Positions 37,030-46,333 of a DNA stretch of 64,000 bases are shown here, piece by piece. The first letter of the stretch is position 1. Each line of letters begins with the position of its first letter. Origin of the DNA: Lacibacter sp. H375 (GTDB lineage: Bacteria; Bacteroidota; Bacteroidia; Chitinophagales; Chitinophagaceae); assembly GCF_037892425.1 (NCBI RefSeq), contig NZ_JBBKTT010000001.1, positions 248,001 to 312,000 of the forward strand. Reading direction: 5' to 3'. The notes under the pieces were generated by a model. That model saw only the letters and a program-made list of their open reading frames with translations. It was not told the origin of the DNA and ran no database searches. Made by a program: the position numbers and the translations under genes.

Positions 37030-38010
37030 ATGAATACCCGGCTATTCGAACAACTCCACGCTGACGGACTTGTATCTGACGGTTCATTTGAGAAAATAAA
37101 AAATGCTTCCGGTAAAGAACTTGTTTCCCTTCATTGGGACATCAAGACTCTTTTATACCTGGGCGTATTGCTGTTAAGTGGCGGACTCGGCATTCTTATT
37201 TATAAAAACATTGATACCATTGGTCACCAGGCAATTTTAGTTTTCATTGCATTAATTTGTGCGTCTGCCTTTTTTTATTGTTTTAAAACCAAACATCCTT
37301 TTGCAGCATCTAAAGTAGAATCGCCCAATGTTTATTTTGATTATGTGCTGCTCCTTGCCTGTTTAACTTTCTTGAGTTTTATTGCCTACCTGCAATTTCA
37401 ATACAATGTTTTTGGAACGAGATATGGACTGGCCACTTTTATACCAATGCTCGTCTTGTTCTTCTCTGCCTATTTTTTTGATAACCTTGGCATACTCAGT
37501 TTGGCTATTACCAACTTAGCAGCATGGATCGGAATAACCGTTACACCATCACAATTATTAAAGGCAAATGATTTTAACAGCAGCACCATTATTTACATGG
37601 GTTTGTTCCTCGGAGCTTTTTTGATTGCATTAGCTTTTATCTCAAAAATAAAAGCATTTAAACCGCATTTTGAATTCACCTATGCCAACTTCGGCACCCA
37701 TCTTCTTTTTATTTTCTGCCTTGCAGCAATGTTCCATTTCGATGATCTTTACCTGCTTTGGTTTCTGTTACTAATGGCACTGGCTTATTTTTTCTATACC
37801 AGAGCAATGCAGAATAAATCGTTCTATTTTTTAGTGATCACCACGCTGTACACTTACATAGGCATGGGCTATGTAGTTATTCAACTCCTCGATTCAATGC
37901 GAAATTTTGGAATGACATCTATCTATCTTGGATTAATTTATTTTATTGCTTCCGGAGTGGGTCTTGTTTTCTTCCTCATCAGTTCTAACCGTAAAATAAA
38001 AGCAGCATGA
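37030..38010 (+). CDS. DUF2157-like multi-pass membrane protein
   Basis: A 326-residue protein: a soluble N-terminus of about 35 residues with a LHADGLVSDGSFEKIKN helix pair, then about nine hydrophobic helices starting at LLYLGVLLLSGGLGILIYKN. The layout (soluble helical head plus a GVLLLxGGxxxL first helix) fits DUF2157. The function is unknown. It overlaps the next gene by 4 bp (ATGA at 38007), and the pair look like diverged paralogues. Confidence 0.7.
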   Translation: MNTRLFEQLHADGLVSDGSFEKIKNASGKELVSLHWDIKTLLYLGVLLLSGGLGILIYKNIDTIGHQAILVFIALICASAFFYCFKTKHPFAASKVESPNVYFDYVLLLACLTFLSFIAYLQFQYNVFGTRYGLATFIPMLVLFFSAYFFDNLGILSLAITNLAAWIGITVTPSQLLKANDFNSSTIIYMGLFLGAFLIALAFISKIKAFKPHFEFTYANFGTHLLFIFCLAAMFHFDDLYLLWFLLLMALAYFFYTRAMQNKSFYFLVITTLYTYIGMGYVVIQLLDSMRNFGMTSIYLGLIYFIASGVGLVFFLISSNRKIKAA

Positions 38011-39161
38011 TCGCCTATAACAACACATCACTGTATAATAAAGGCGTGCAGCAGCAATCAACCGCAGCTTTCGAAAACAACCTGATCACTGCAGATGAAT
38101 TGCAACAGATCAAAGAAAAATACCCGGTTCAATTCTACACACCGAATTTTTTTATCCGCATCGGGCTTTTTGTATTAACCGGCATCGTCGTTTCGTTTTC
38201 CTTCAGTCTTTTTTCGCTGATCTTCATGAACTCTATCGAAAGCGCAATGAAAATTCTTATGTTATTCTTTTCCTTGCTTACGTATGCAGCGTTGGAATTT
38301 ATGATTGAGAAAAACAATCATTATAAATCCGGAGTAGACGATGCGTTGATGTGGAATTCTGCCGGTATGCTGTTGGGTAGTCTTATCCTTATCATTGATT
38401 CAGGTGCTTTAACGAATAGTATTCTTACCTTCTTCATTTCTGTTTATTGTTCAGTGCGGTTTTCAGACAGACTCATGAGTGCGGTTGCGTTTCTGAGCTT
38501 TTTGGCCGTGCTCTTTTTTCTCTTTACCGATCATCTCGGAATTTCCAAAGCCATCATACCATTTGTGCTCATGGCTGCTTCTGCTGCTGTGTATTTATTA
38601 ATGGCAAAGCTTGAAAAGAAAGAATCACTGAAAAACTATGAGCATTGCTTTACCGTTGTCATCATCTGCAGTTTACTTAGTTTCTATGCAGCAGGAAATT
38701 ATTATGTGGTAAGAGAGGTGAACAATGCAATGTTTCATTTAACCAGCGATGGTTCATTACCTTTCGGATGGTTGTTCTGGGTATTGACAGTTCTCGTTCC
38801 CATTCTTTATATCATAAGAGGAGTACAAAAGAAAGATGTTATTTTTTTACGGATAGGACTTCTGTTGATTGCCGCTATGATCTTTACGATCCGTTATTAT
38901 TACAGCATCTTTCCAATAGAAATAGTGATGACAATTGCAGGATCAGTCCTTCTTGTTCTCTCCTATGGATTGATCAATTATTTAAAGCAACCAAAGTTTG
39001 GTTTTATTTATGCAGAAAAGAATAGCGAACCCAAGGATGAAAAGTCGCTGATCGAATCATTGGTTGTTGTTGAAACCCTGGGGGAACAGGCAAAGCCCGC
39101 TGACACAACTAAGTTTGGCGGCGGCAGTTTTGGTGGTGGGGGTGCTGGCGGAGAGTATTGA
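38007..39161 (+). CDS. Multi-pass membrane protein with glycine-rich tail
   Basis: A 384-residue protein with a soluble head (about 1-45; LITADELQQIKEKYPVQFYTPN) followed by about ten hydrophobic helices. A charged segment then leads to a terminal KFGGGSFGGGGAGGEY. The head-plus-helices plan is like the preceding DUF2157-type gene, with which it overlaps by 4 bp. Glycine-rich tails of this type are common on Bacteroidota envelope proteins such as TPM-domain proteins. The function is unknown. Confidence 0.7.
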   Translation: MIAYNNTSLYNKGVQQQSTAAFENNLITADELQQIKEKYPVQFYTPNFFIRIGLFVLTGIVVSFSFSLFSLIFMNSIESAMKILMLFFSLLTYAALEFMIEKNNHYKSGVDDALMWNSAGMLLGSLILIIDSGALTNSILTFFISVYCSVRFSDRLMSAVAFLSFLAVLFFLFTDHLGISKAIIPFVLMAASAAVYLLMAKLEKKESLKNYEHCFTVVIICSLLSFYAAGNYYVVREVNNAMFHLTSDGSLPFGWLFWVLTVLVPILYIIRGVQKKDVIFLRIGLLLIAAMIFTIRYYYSIFPIEIVMTIAGSVLLVLSYGLINYLKQPKFGFIYAEKNSEPKDEKSLIESLVVVETLGEQAKPADTTKFGGGSFGGGGAGGEY

Positions 39162-39196
39162 ATATTTACCTAGGCGTCTATGAGCATACGACCTTC

Positions 39197-39283
39197 TTGG
39201 GTAAACATATCAGTTGACTGTTTGTTAAATATCCTTTCCTGTTTGACAGGACGAAAGAGTTTAAGCGGCACCCTGTATTGTAA
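39197..39283 (+). pseudogene. Relic of a second GNAT-like gene (C-terminal 28 codons)
   Basis: Translated in frame, this stretch gives LGKHIS, a TGA stop, then a run ending FLFDRTKEFKRHPVL and TAA. Against the last 28 codons of the GNAT gene (36922-37008; LGTHIS...FLFDRKKEFKRHPVL) 20 of 28 residues agree by hand alignment, without gaps. The internal stop and missing upstream part mark it as a dead fragment. It lies directly after the two DUF2157-like genes that separate it from the intact copy. Confidence 0.75.
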
Positions 39284-39295
39284 TTATACCTGGCA

Positions 39296-41419
39296 TCAAG
39301 CAACAGCTTTCAAATACAGATCATACTGGTATTCGAGTATACTTTTAAAGCTTTTGAATTGTATCAATGCCAATTCTTCCACTACATCATTTACCAGTTT
39401 ATGAATAGTTGTAAGCTCGTAGTCAATAAAACTATCACCTCCAAAATATTGATAGTTTGCATTTACAAAATGAGCGGCCTTTGCTTTTAATTCTGCATTG
39501 GCATCAAAAACGCCATTATCCAACCAGTAGCCTAATAACAATCTCAAATCAGCACTTGCCTGCCTTAGTTCTGATGCCATTTGTTCAGCGGCTTCAATAC
39601 TTACCTGCTGGCCCTGCAACAAAGGAGAAAGTGTGTTGACAACTTGCTGTGCAGTCTCAAAATGCTTATCTGCCCGTTTCCTATTTTCAAAATGCTCGGT
39701 ATACATTTGTTTTAGCCTGCCAGCTGCCTGCTCCCCGTTTTGTTTGGCAGCTTTGAAAAAGAAAGCCATATTTTCTTCTTCATCGAGTTGTAACTGCTTT
39801 TTCTGCTGTTCAATTTCCTGTTTTAGCATTTCAAGAATTGTTTCGGCCTCTTCCCGCTCATGCTTTACTCCGTCGTAATCAAATGTTTTAGTTTCTATAC
39901 CACCATCAACAATTGCCTGTAGCAAAGCAGCATCCGATTCGTTTGCAAGCATCTGTTTACCTAACCCAACTTTTTCATCACTAAACAATGCCTTAAAATT
40001 TTCCTTACTTACTTCTTGTTCGTAAGGTTTGTTGACTAATGCTTCCAGATCCACATCATTAATACGTTTATCATCATAATATCCGTTGAACTCTTCGGGT
40101 AATCGAAACGATTGTATTTCATTAATATATTTTTCTCTGAATGCATTTTCATCGATCATCTTCTGTTTCATTTCTTCAGGCACCGATACATAAATGACCT
40201 GGGATAATTGTTGCTGAAGCTTTTCAGGATGTGCAAATAAAACCCATGCCGAACGCTCATCTGTTACACCATCAATTTTCAATTCATTCAATCTTGCTTC
40301 ACGATCTTCGTTTGCAGGATGCGAAGCCCATTGATTTTTGATATTTAGCTTGCTCAATTGAAAACGCTTTAAAAACTCATCACTCACTAATGGAACTCCG
40401 TTTTGCACAGGCAAATCGTAGTCAACTGCATATTGATGCATTACCACTCGATGATTGCTGTATACATTGGCAAACACTTCTTTATTCTTTAACCACGCAT
40501 CTGCTTTTTGCAGCACTGAAGTATAACATGCATCACTGATCTCCAGTTTCTTTAAGGCAGTTGCCAGGTTATAGCTGCCACTTACACTCGCAGCAACAGC
40601 ATCAGCATGAAACTCCATTTCACGGGACAGGCTCATGTAGTTTTTATTGATGAAACTGTACATCCCCTGCAAAATAGATTGAATACCTTTTATTATTTGA
40701 ACAGTGATCCAGACAAAAATGCCGATTGCCCAATGAAGATTACCCCATGTATGAAGAAACTTTCCAAAGTCGTTGTTCTCATAAAGCATGTTGTAAATAG
40801 CTTTATTAACATTGTAAACAAAACTTCCAAGTTTCATACTGCGTTGGGAAAAGTGCCCGAATTCATGAGCCATTACTGCCTTGAATTCACTGAGGGTAAT
40901 TGTGTTCACCAAACCCAGCCCTATCATTAAATTCTTTTTCACAGGAAAAAACATGCTCCAGAAACTATCATTATAAAATACCGATGCATTGACTTCCGGA
41001 GAAAGAACGATCTTTTTAGGAAACTGTGTTTGTGTGTCTATGGTTAGCTGACGGATGAACGCAAACAATTCCGGCTGTTCTTTTTCTGTCACCTCTACCA
41101 TTCCTGATTCATCTACTTTCTTTACAGAAAAAATAAACTTCACTAAAAAGATCACGACCATTACCCCAATACTCATAATTCCGGCACCGCCAATAATTAC
41201 CAGCAAGTGCCCTGCATTAAGAATAACGGCCCAGCCCAGCAACACACATCCAACAGCGAGTGCAACTGCTGCTACCATCAGAATGATATATACAATAAAG
41301 AACAGGGAGATTGATCCCATTACTTTTTTCACTTCGGACTTAAACGAAGCAGAAGGTTCAGTTACGGACTCATCAACATTAACAGGATTTACAGGGTACA
41401 ATGCGGATAATTGGGACAT
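39296..41419 (-). CDS. M48-family membrane zinc metallopeptidase
   Basis: A 707-residue protein. Two membrane segments lie at about 37-60 and 72-96. The zinc site is MAHEFGHF with HEFGH at 185-189, and the third ligand is in SREMEFHADAVAA about 70 residues later. This is the M48 (HtpX/Ste24-like) plan, with a long C-terminal region of about 400 residues that contains a coiled coil (EAETILEMLKQEIEQQKKQL). The catalytic part probably faces the cytosol or periplasm next to the membrane; the target is unknown. It is on the opposite strand to its neighbours and likely monocistronic. Confidence 0.88.
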   Translation of the reverse strand: MSQLSALYPVNPVNVDESVTEPSASFKSEVKKVMGSISLFFIVYIILMVAAVALAVGCVLLGWAVILNAGHLLVIIGGAGIMSIGVMVVIFLVKFIFSVKKVDESGMVEVTEKEQPELFAFIRQLTIDTQTQFPKKIVLSPEVNASVFYNDSFWSMFFPVKKNLMIGLGLVNTITLSEFKAVMAHEFGHFSQRSMKLGSFVYNVNKAIYNMLYENNDFGKFLHTWGNLHWAIGIFVWITVQIIKGIQSILQGMYSFINKNYMSLSREMEFHADAVAASVSGSYNLATALKKLEISDACYTSVLQKADAWLKNKEVFANVYSNHRVVMHQYAVDYDLPVQNGVPLVSDEFLKRFQLSKLNIKNQWASHPANEDREARLNELKIDGVTDERSAWVLFAHPEKLQQQLSQVIYVSVPEEMKQKMIDENAFREKYINEIQSFRLPEEFNGYYDDKRINDVDLEALVNKPYEQEVSKENFKALFSDEKVGLGKQMLANESDAALLQAIVDGGIETKTFDYDGVKHEREEAETILEMLKQEIEQQKKQLQLDEEENMAFFFKAAKQNGEQAAGRLKQMYTEHFENRKRADKHFETAQQVVNTLSPLLQGQQVSIEAAEQMASELRQASADLRLLLGYWLDNGVFDANAELKAKAAHFVNANYQYFGGDSFIDYELTTIHKLVNDVVEELALIQFKSFKSILEYQYDLYLKAVA

Positions 41420-41622
41420 ATTTTTTCTTTGATAACTGAAAATAATATGAGCATGTTACACCACAAAAAAATAGGGGTAGAAAAAACAACTCATCTAATA
41501 TCTGACGGGAAATAGCTCATAAGTGTGCTACATTAAATTTTGAGGCAAAAAAGTGAGTAGGCTTTCTGTGAGTATTCTTCTAACGGAGATATTGGTCGAA
41601 ATAGTAAATTGCACCCGCAGTT

Positions 41623-43419
41623 ATGGATAAATTCATTGTTTCAGCACGGAAGTACAGACCCCAGACTTTTGATACAGTTGTGGGGCAAACGCATATCACC
41701 ACGACGCTCAAAAACGCCATCAGCCACAACCAACTGGCGCATGCCTTTTTGTTTTGCGGTCCGAGAGGTGTGGGTAAAACCACCTGTGCCCGTATTTTGG
41801 CAAAGACCATCAACTGTGAAAATATTCAACCCAACGGCGAAGCTTGTGATACCTGTGTAAGCTGCAGAACCTTCAACGAAGGCACATCGCTCAACATTCA
41901 TGAGCTCGATGCGGCCAGTAATAACTCGGTGGATGATATCCGTTCATTGATTGAACAGGTTCGCTTTGCACCGCAAATGGGGAAATACAAAGTGTACATC
42001 ATTGATGAGGTACACATGCTCAGCTCCAGTGCCTTCAATGCATTTTTGAAAACATTGGAAGAGCCGCCTTCCTATGCCATTTTTATTTTAGCAACTACTG
42101 AAAAACATAAAATTCTGCCAACTATTTTAAGTCGTTGCCAGATCTTCGATTTCAAACGCATTACTACCAACGATACGGTTGATCATTTGCAGGAGATCGT
42201 TGAAAAAGAAGAGATCAAAGCAGAGAAACCTGCCTTGCAGGTAATTGCTCAAAAGAGTGAAGGTTGTATGCGTGATGCACTCAGCATCATGGATAAGATC
42301 GTGAGTTTTACCAATGGAGAATTGACTTATCAAAATACATTAGAGCATCTGAATATTCTTGATGCTGATTATTTCTTTAAGCTATTGGATGCAATGCAGC
42401 AACAGGATCTTGCAACTTCAATGCTGTTGTTTGATGATATTAACCGTAAAGGATTTGAAGGCGACATGGTATTGAATGCCATGGCCGAATTCTTCCGCAA
42501 CTTATTAGTGTGCAAAGATGAGAAGGTGGCCAACTTACTCGAAGTGGTGGAAAGCTTTAAAGACAAATATATTTCTGCTGCTAAAAAAACATCTGCTTCT
42601 TATATCATCAGTGCATTGAATCTTTTGAACGATGCTGAGATAACTTACAAGCAGGCAAGAAACAAACGTCTGCATGTGGAGTTGGCGCTTATTAAACTCA
42701 CCTACCTGCAACAGGCACTCGATCTCACTGATAAAAAAAAAGTAGTTGAGAAAACGAAGGCGGTTCAGTTTCGTGCATTAAAGCCAATTGAAGTAAAAGA
42801 ACAAGCTGAAGGCACAAGAAACAAGGCACAGGAAACAAGTGGTGCCAAATTGATTGTTGAAGAACCCATTGAAAGGATACAAGGAACAAGGAACAAGATT
42901 CAAGAGCCAAAATCCAATATTCAAATTCCTGCTACACAAACTGCTGCTCCAAAAACTGCTTCAGCAGGTATCAAAGGTGGCTTATCAAAACTTCGTGAAA
43001 AAATTGCTGCAGAAAATAACAATCCCAACAATCAGCAAAAAGAAATTGATCCTGAAGGTTTAAAAATTGCATGGCAGGAATACATTCTCAAACTGAAAGC
43101 TGCCACCAAACATTCGGTGGTATCAACATTTGAGATGATGGAATGTCGCATGAAAACTCCTGTCGACTTTGAAGTACAGGTGTACGGTAATATTCAGCTT
43201 GGCTTTTTGAAACAGGAAAAAACAGCGCTGCTTCAGCATGTACAGAGTTTTTTTAAAAATCCGAACATTAATATACTTGTGCAGTTGATAGAAGAACCAG
43301 AAGATCTTACGCCGGTTGAACGACCGCTTTCCACGAAAGAACAATTCATGCGTATGGCGGAGAAATATCCGCTGGTAAAAGATCTGAAAGACAGGTTGGG
43401 ATTGGAACTGGATTATTAG
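41623..43419 (+). CDS. dnaX: DNA polymerase III gamma/tau subunit
   Basis: A 598-residue clamp-loader ATPase. Walker A is GPRGVGKT at 46-53. The zinc cysteines are C64...C75, C78 and C81 region (EACDTCVSC). Walker B is YIIDEVHMLS, with sensor region TLEEPPSYAIFILATTE. After the AAA+ and collar domains (to about 370) comes a long linker, then a C-terminal domain (about 470-598). The linker holds two stretches reading GTRNKAQE and GTRNKIQEPK, which come from low-complexity DNA words (caaggaacaaggaacaag). No frameshift site for a separate gamma form was identified. Confidence 0.94.
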   Translation: MDKFIVSARKYRPQTFDTVVGQTHITTTLKNAISHNQLAHAFLFCGPRGVGKTTCARILAKTINCENIQPNGEACDTCVSCRTFNEGTSLNIHELDAASNNSVDDIRSLIEQVRFAPQMGKYKVYIIDEVHMLSSSAFNAFLKTLEEPPSYAIFILATTEKHKILPTILSRCQIFDFKRITTNDTVDHLQEIVEKEEIKAEKPALQVIAQKSEGCMRDALSIMDKIVSFTNGELTYQNTLEHLNILDADYFFKLLDAMQQQDLATSMLLFDDINRKGFEGDMVLNAMAEFFRNLLVCKDEKVANLLEVVESFKDKYISAAKKTSASYIISALNLLNDAEITYKQARNKRLHVELALIKLTYLQQALDLTDKKKVVEKTKAVQFRALKPIEVKEQAEGTRNKAQETSGAKLIVEEPIERIQGTRNKIQEPKSNIQIPATQTAAPKTASAGIKGGLSKLREKIAAENNNPNNQQKEIDPEGLKIAWQEYILKLKAATKHSVVSTFEMMECRMKTPVDFEVQVYGNIQLGFLKQEKTALLQHVQSFFKNPNINILVQLIEEPEDLTPVERPLSTKEQFMRMAEKYPLVKDLKDRLGLELDY

Positions 43420-43628
43420 TTGATACAAAGCCGGTAGCCGTAAGTTATTAGCCCTTAAATCCCGGTTTTCGTTACTTCTTTTGAAGCATTTTAATGTGAT
43501 TCTTTTGCGGTAAACACAGACTAACGATTATTGGCAAAAGACTACTGACTATCAACTAAAGACTACCGACTTATATTTCCCCAAATTGCCTTAATTTCAC
43601 GCCCTCATTACGACAAAAAACTGATCTT

Positions 43629-45281
43629 ATGGCTGAAGTGATTCGTATGCCCCTGTTAAGTGATACCATGACCGAGGGAAAAATTCTGAAATGGAACAAA
43701 CAGGTGGGCGATAAAGTTAAAGGCGATGATGTGCTTGCAGATGTTGAAACCGATAAAGCTACGATGGAAGTTGTGGGTTATGCCGATGGCACCTTACTCT
43801 ATATCGGCGTTCCGGAAGGCAAAGCAGCACAGATCAATGAAATTATTGCCATTGTTGGTAAAGAAGGTGAAGATTATAAAAGCCTGTTAGATGGCGGTTC
43901 GGCTGCCCCTGCTGCTGCAACCGAGACTGCTGCTAAAACTGCTGATGCCCCGGCTCCATCGGCTCCTGCGGCTGCAGGCGTTGATGCTGATGCCTTAGCC
44001 CAACAGTTGGGTGCTACGGTAATCCGGATGCCGCTCCTGAGCGATACAATGACAGAGGGAAAGATCATTGCCTGGAATAAGAAAGTGGGCGATGCTGTAA
44101 AGGCTGATGAAAGTCTTGCAGATGTGGAAACCGATAAGGCAACCATGGAAGTGATTCCTTATGTAGACGGTACAATTTTATATACCGGTGTTGAAGCCGG
44201 CAATGCTGCCAAAGTAAATGAAGTAATTGCTGTGATCGGTAAAGCCGGTACAGACATTACCGCTTTGGTAAATGCGTTTAAAAATCCAGGTGCAGCCGCA
44301 GCTCCTTCAAGTGCACCGGCTGCAACAACAGCTGCTGCCACAAGTGCTCCTGCTGCTGTTGCATCAGCATCCGCTTCAAGCACAGAAAACGGTCGTGTAA
44401 AAGCATCTCCGTTGGCTAAGAAAATTGCTGCAGAAAAAGGCATTGATCTCCATGCTGTACAAGGCAGTGGGGATGGTGGTCGCATCATTAAAGCTGATAT
44501 TGACAATTATAAACCGGCTGCCGCTTCTGCAAGTGCTCCTGCAGCAAAAGCAGCAACTCCTTCTGCTCCTGTTATTGCATTTACTCCGGGTGCAGGTGAA
44601 GGGTTTGTTGATACGCCAAACAGTAACATGCGTAAGACCATTGCCCGTCGTTTGGGTGAAAGCATGTTCACTGCCCCTCACTTCTATTTGAAAATGGAGT
44701 TGAACATGGATAATGCCATGGCCGCCCGTGCACAAATGAATGCCATCAGCCCTGTGAAGATCAGCTTCCAGGATATGATGATCAAAGCATGCGCAATGGC
44801 ACTCCGCAAACATCCTGCAGTTAACTCGTCATGGATGGGCGAATTCATCCGCACTTACAATCATATTCATATTGGTAGCGCTGTAGCGGTTGATCAAGGA
44901 TTGATTGTTCCTGTATTCAAATTTGCAGATCAGAAAAGTTTGAGCCAGATTGCGTCAGAAGCAAATGGCTTGTACGATAAAGCAAGAACAGGTAAACTGC
45001 AACCGCAGGAATTTACCGGCAACACGTTTACCATCTCTAACTTAGGTATGATGGATATTGAAGATTTCACTGCCATCATTAATCCTCCCGACAGTTGTAT
45101 TCTTGCTGTTGGCCGTATTAAAGAGATCGTTATTAAAAAAGCTGATGGCAGCTTTGGTACAACCAACGTGATGAAAGTAACCTTGAGTTGCGATCACCGC
45201 AGTGTGGATGGTGCCGTTGGTTCATCGTTCCTGCAAACACTTAAAAAGTATATTGAGAATCCTGTTACCATGTTGGTATAA
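43629..45281 (+). CDS. Pyruvate dehydrogenase E2, dihydrolipoamide acetyltransferase
   Basis: A 550-residue E2 with two N-terminal lipoyl domains. Both show VETDKATMEV with the lipoyl lysine (Lys43 and about Lys170). Ala/Pro/Thr linkers follow, then a peripheral E1/E3-binding domain (RVKASPLAKKIAAEKGIDLHAV, about 256-295), and a catalytic CAT domain ending with SCDHRSVDGAVG (His about 523). The RMPLLSDTMTEG opening is typical for Bacteroidota PDH E2. It transfers acetyl groups to CoA in the 2-oxoacid dehydrogenase complex. E1 and E3 genes are not adjacent. The cell therefore has both PDH and PFOR routes from pyruvate. A strong terminator follows. Confidence 0.94.
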   Translation: MAEVIRMPLLSDTMTEGKILKWNKQVGDKVKGDDVLADVETDKATMEVVGYADGTLLYIGVPEGKAAQINEIIAIVGKEGEDYKSLLDGGSAAPAAATETAAKTADAPAPSAPAAAGVDADALAQQLGATVIRMPLLSDTMTEGKIIAWNKKVGDAVKADESLADVETDKATMEVIPYVDGTILYTGVEAGNAAKVNEVIAVIGKAGTDITALVNAFKNPGAAAAPSSAPAATTAAATSAPAAVASASASSTENGRVKASPLAKKIAAEKGIDLHAVQGSGDGGRIIKADIDNYKPAAASASAPAAKAATPSAPVIAFTPGAGEGFVDTPNSNMRKTIARRLGESMFTAPHFYLKMELNMDNAMAARAQMNAISPVKISFQDMMIKACAMALRKHPAVNSSWMGEFIRTYNHIHIGSAVAVDQGLIVPVFKFADQKSLSQIASEANGLYDKARTGKLQPQEFTGNTFTISNLGMMDIEDFTAIINPPDSCILAVGRIKEIVIKKADGSFGTTNVMKVTLSCDHRSVDGAVGSSFLQTLKKYIENPVTMLV

Positions 45282-45304
45282 GTATCTCCGATCAATTTTA
45301 TACG

Positions 45305-45333
45305 ATCCCGTTGCAAATTGCAACGGGATTTTT
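45305..45333 (+). terminator. Rho-independent terminator after the PDH E2 gene
   Basis: A 10-bp perfect stem ATCCCGTTGC / GCAACGGGAT (45305-45314 / 45320-45329) with loop AAATT, followed by TTTT. Confidence 0.9.
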
Positions 45334-45376
45334 CTTGCTGAATGATTTTTATCTTTATCAACTAATACACAGCATC

Positions 45377-46135
45377 ATGTCCATCACCAACAATGCAGAG
45401 CTTGAAGGCATGCAAAAGATCAGCAACGCTGTTGCTGTAACCCTTAAAGCCATGCGTGACTATGCAAAGCCTGGCGTCAGCACTAAAGAACTGGATGATT
45501 TTGGTGGAAAGCTATTGTCAGACATGGGCGCAAAATCTGCGCCTCTTCTCACTTATAATTTTCCCGGTTTTACTTGTATTAGTGTAAACAAATCATTTGC
45601 ACATGGCATTCCATCTACCAATATTATTCTACAGGAAGGTGATCTGGTAAACATTGATGTATCGGCCGAGTTAGATGGTTATTGGTCGGACAATGGAGGC
45701 TCTTTTGTTGTGGGTGAAGATCTGCACCAACATCAACCATTGGTTGATTTGTCGAAACGTATTTTATACAATGCACTTGACCAGATCAAAGGAGGTGTTC
45801 GTATAGCAGAAATCGGGAAGCTGATCGAAACTCAAGCAAAGAAAGCAAACTGTAAAGTGATCAGGAATTTAACAGGTCATGGTGTTGGCAAAAGCTTACA
45901 TGAAGACCCGCTTGAGATTCCAAACTACTTCGATCGCTTTAATACAAAACGTTTTCGCAAAAATTCAGTTGTAGCTATTGAAACATTTATCGCTACACAT
46001 TCCACACAAGCCGTAGAGTTGGAAGATGGCTGGACCTTTGTTGGCAACAAAGGCGGTTACGTGGTGCAACATGAACACACCATCATGGTTACAGATGGCA
46101 AGCCTGTTATTCTTACTGCAGCTAACGGTGTTTGA
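45377..46135 (+). CDS. map: Type I methionine aminopeptidase
   Basis: A 252-residue pita-bread peptidase that removes the initiator methionine. The metal ligands are seen in LVNIDVSAELDGYWSDNGGSF (two Asp), TGHGVGKSLHEDP (His), VVAIETF (Glu) and HEHTIMVTDG (Glu/His region). I start at ATG 45377 (MSITNNAELEGMQKISNA); the frame runs back to 45311 but that would cross the upstream terminator. It is not adjacent to secY/infA as in many genomes, so it may be an extra copy. Confidence 0.93.
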   Translation: MSITNNAELEGMQKISNAVAVTLKAMRDYAKPGVSTKELDDFGGKLLSDMGAKSAPLLTYNFPGFTCISVNKSFAHGIPSTNIILQEGDLVNIDVSAELDGYWSDNGGSFVVGEDLHQHQPLVDLSKRILYNALDQIKGGVRIAEIGKLIETQAKKANCKVIRNLTGHGVGKSLHEDPLEIPNYFDRFNTKRFRKNSVVAIETFIATHSTQAVELEDGWTFVGNKGGYVVQHEHTIMVTDGKPVILTAANGV

Positions 46136-46263
46136 TGAACACAAATGATCTATATTAAATTTTTTAATGCCAATCAGCATTATGCAGTTGGCATGTTCGT
46201 TTTACTCCGTCTTCCTCAATGTTAAAACATTTTGTTGAAGGGTTTGTTGTACTAACTTAAAAC

Positions 46264-46316
46264 TGTAAATGACAGCCAGGCGATAATTCGCCCAATAAAC
46301 ATAGCTTACATTTACA
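46264..46316. promoter_or_regulatory. Nested inverted repeats upstream of the PKS operon
   Basis: TGTAAATG (46264-46271) and CATTTACA (46309-46316) are perfect inverted repeats 37 bp apart. Between them lies a smaller hairpin GGCGA - TAAT - TCGCC (46279-46292). They end 17 bp before the UbiA start, a suitable place for an operator or a 5'-UTR structure of the operon. Function is inferred. Confidence 0.4.
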
Positions 46317-46333
46317 ATAAGCATCATCAAATC

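Noticed and set aside
42725-42960. A frameshift or pseudogene in dnaX because of repeat-like linker
   Set aside because: The frame is open throughout and the C-terminal domain follows normally, so the gene looks intact.
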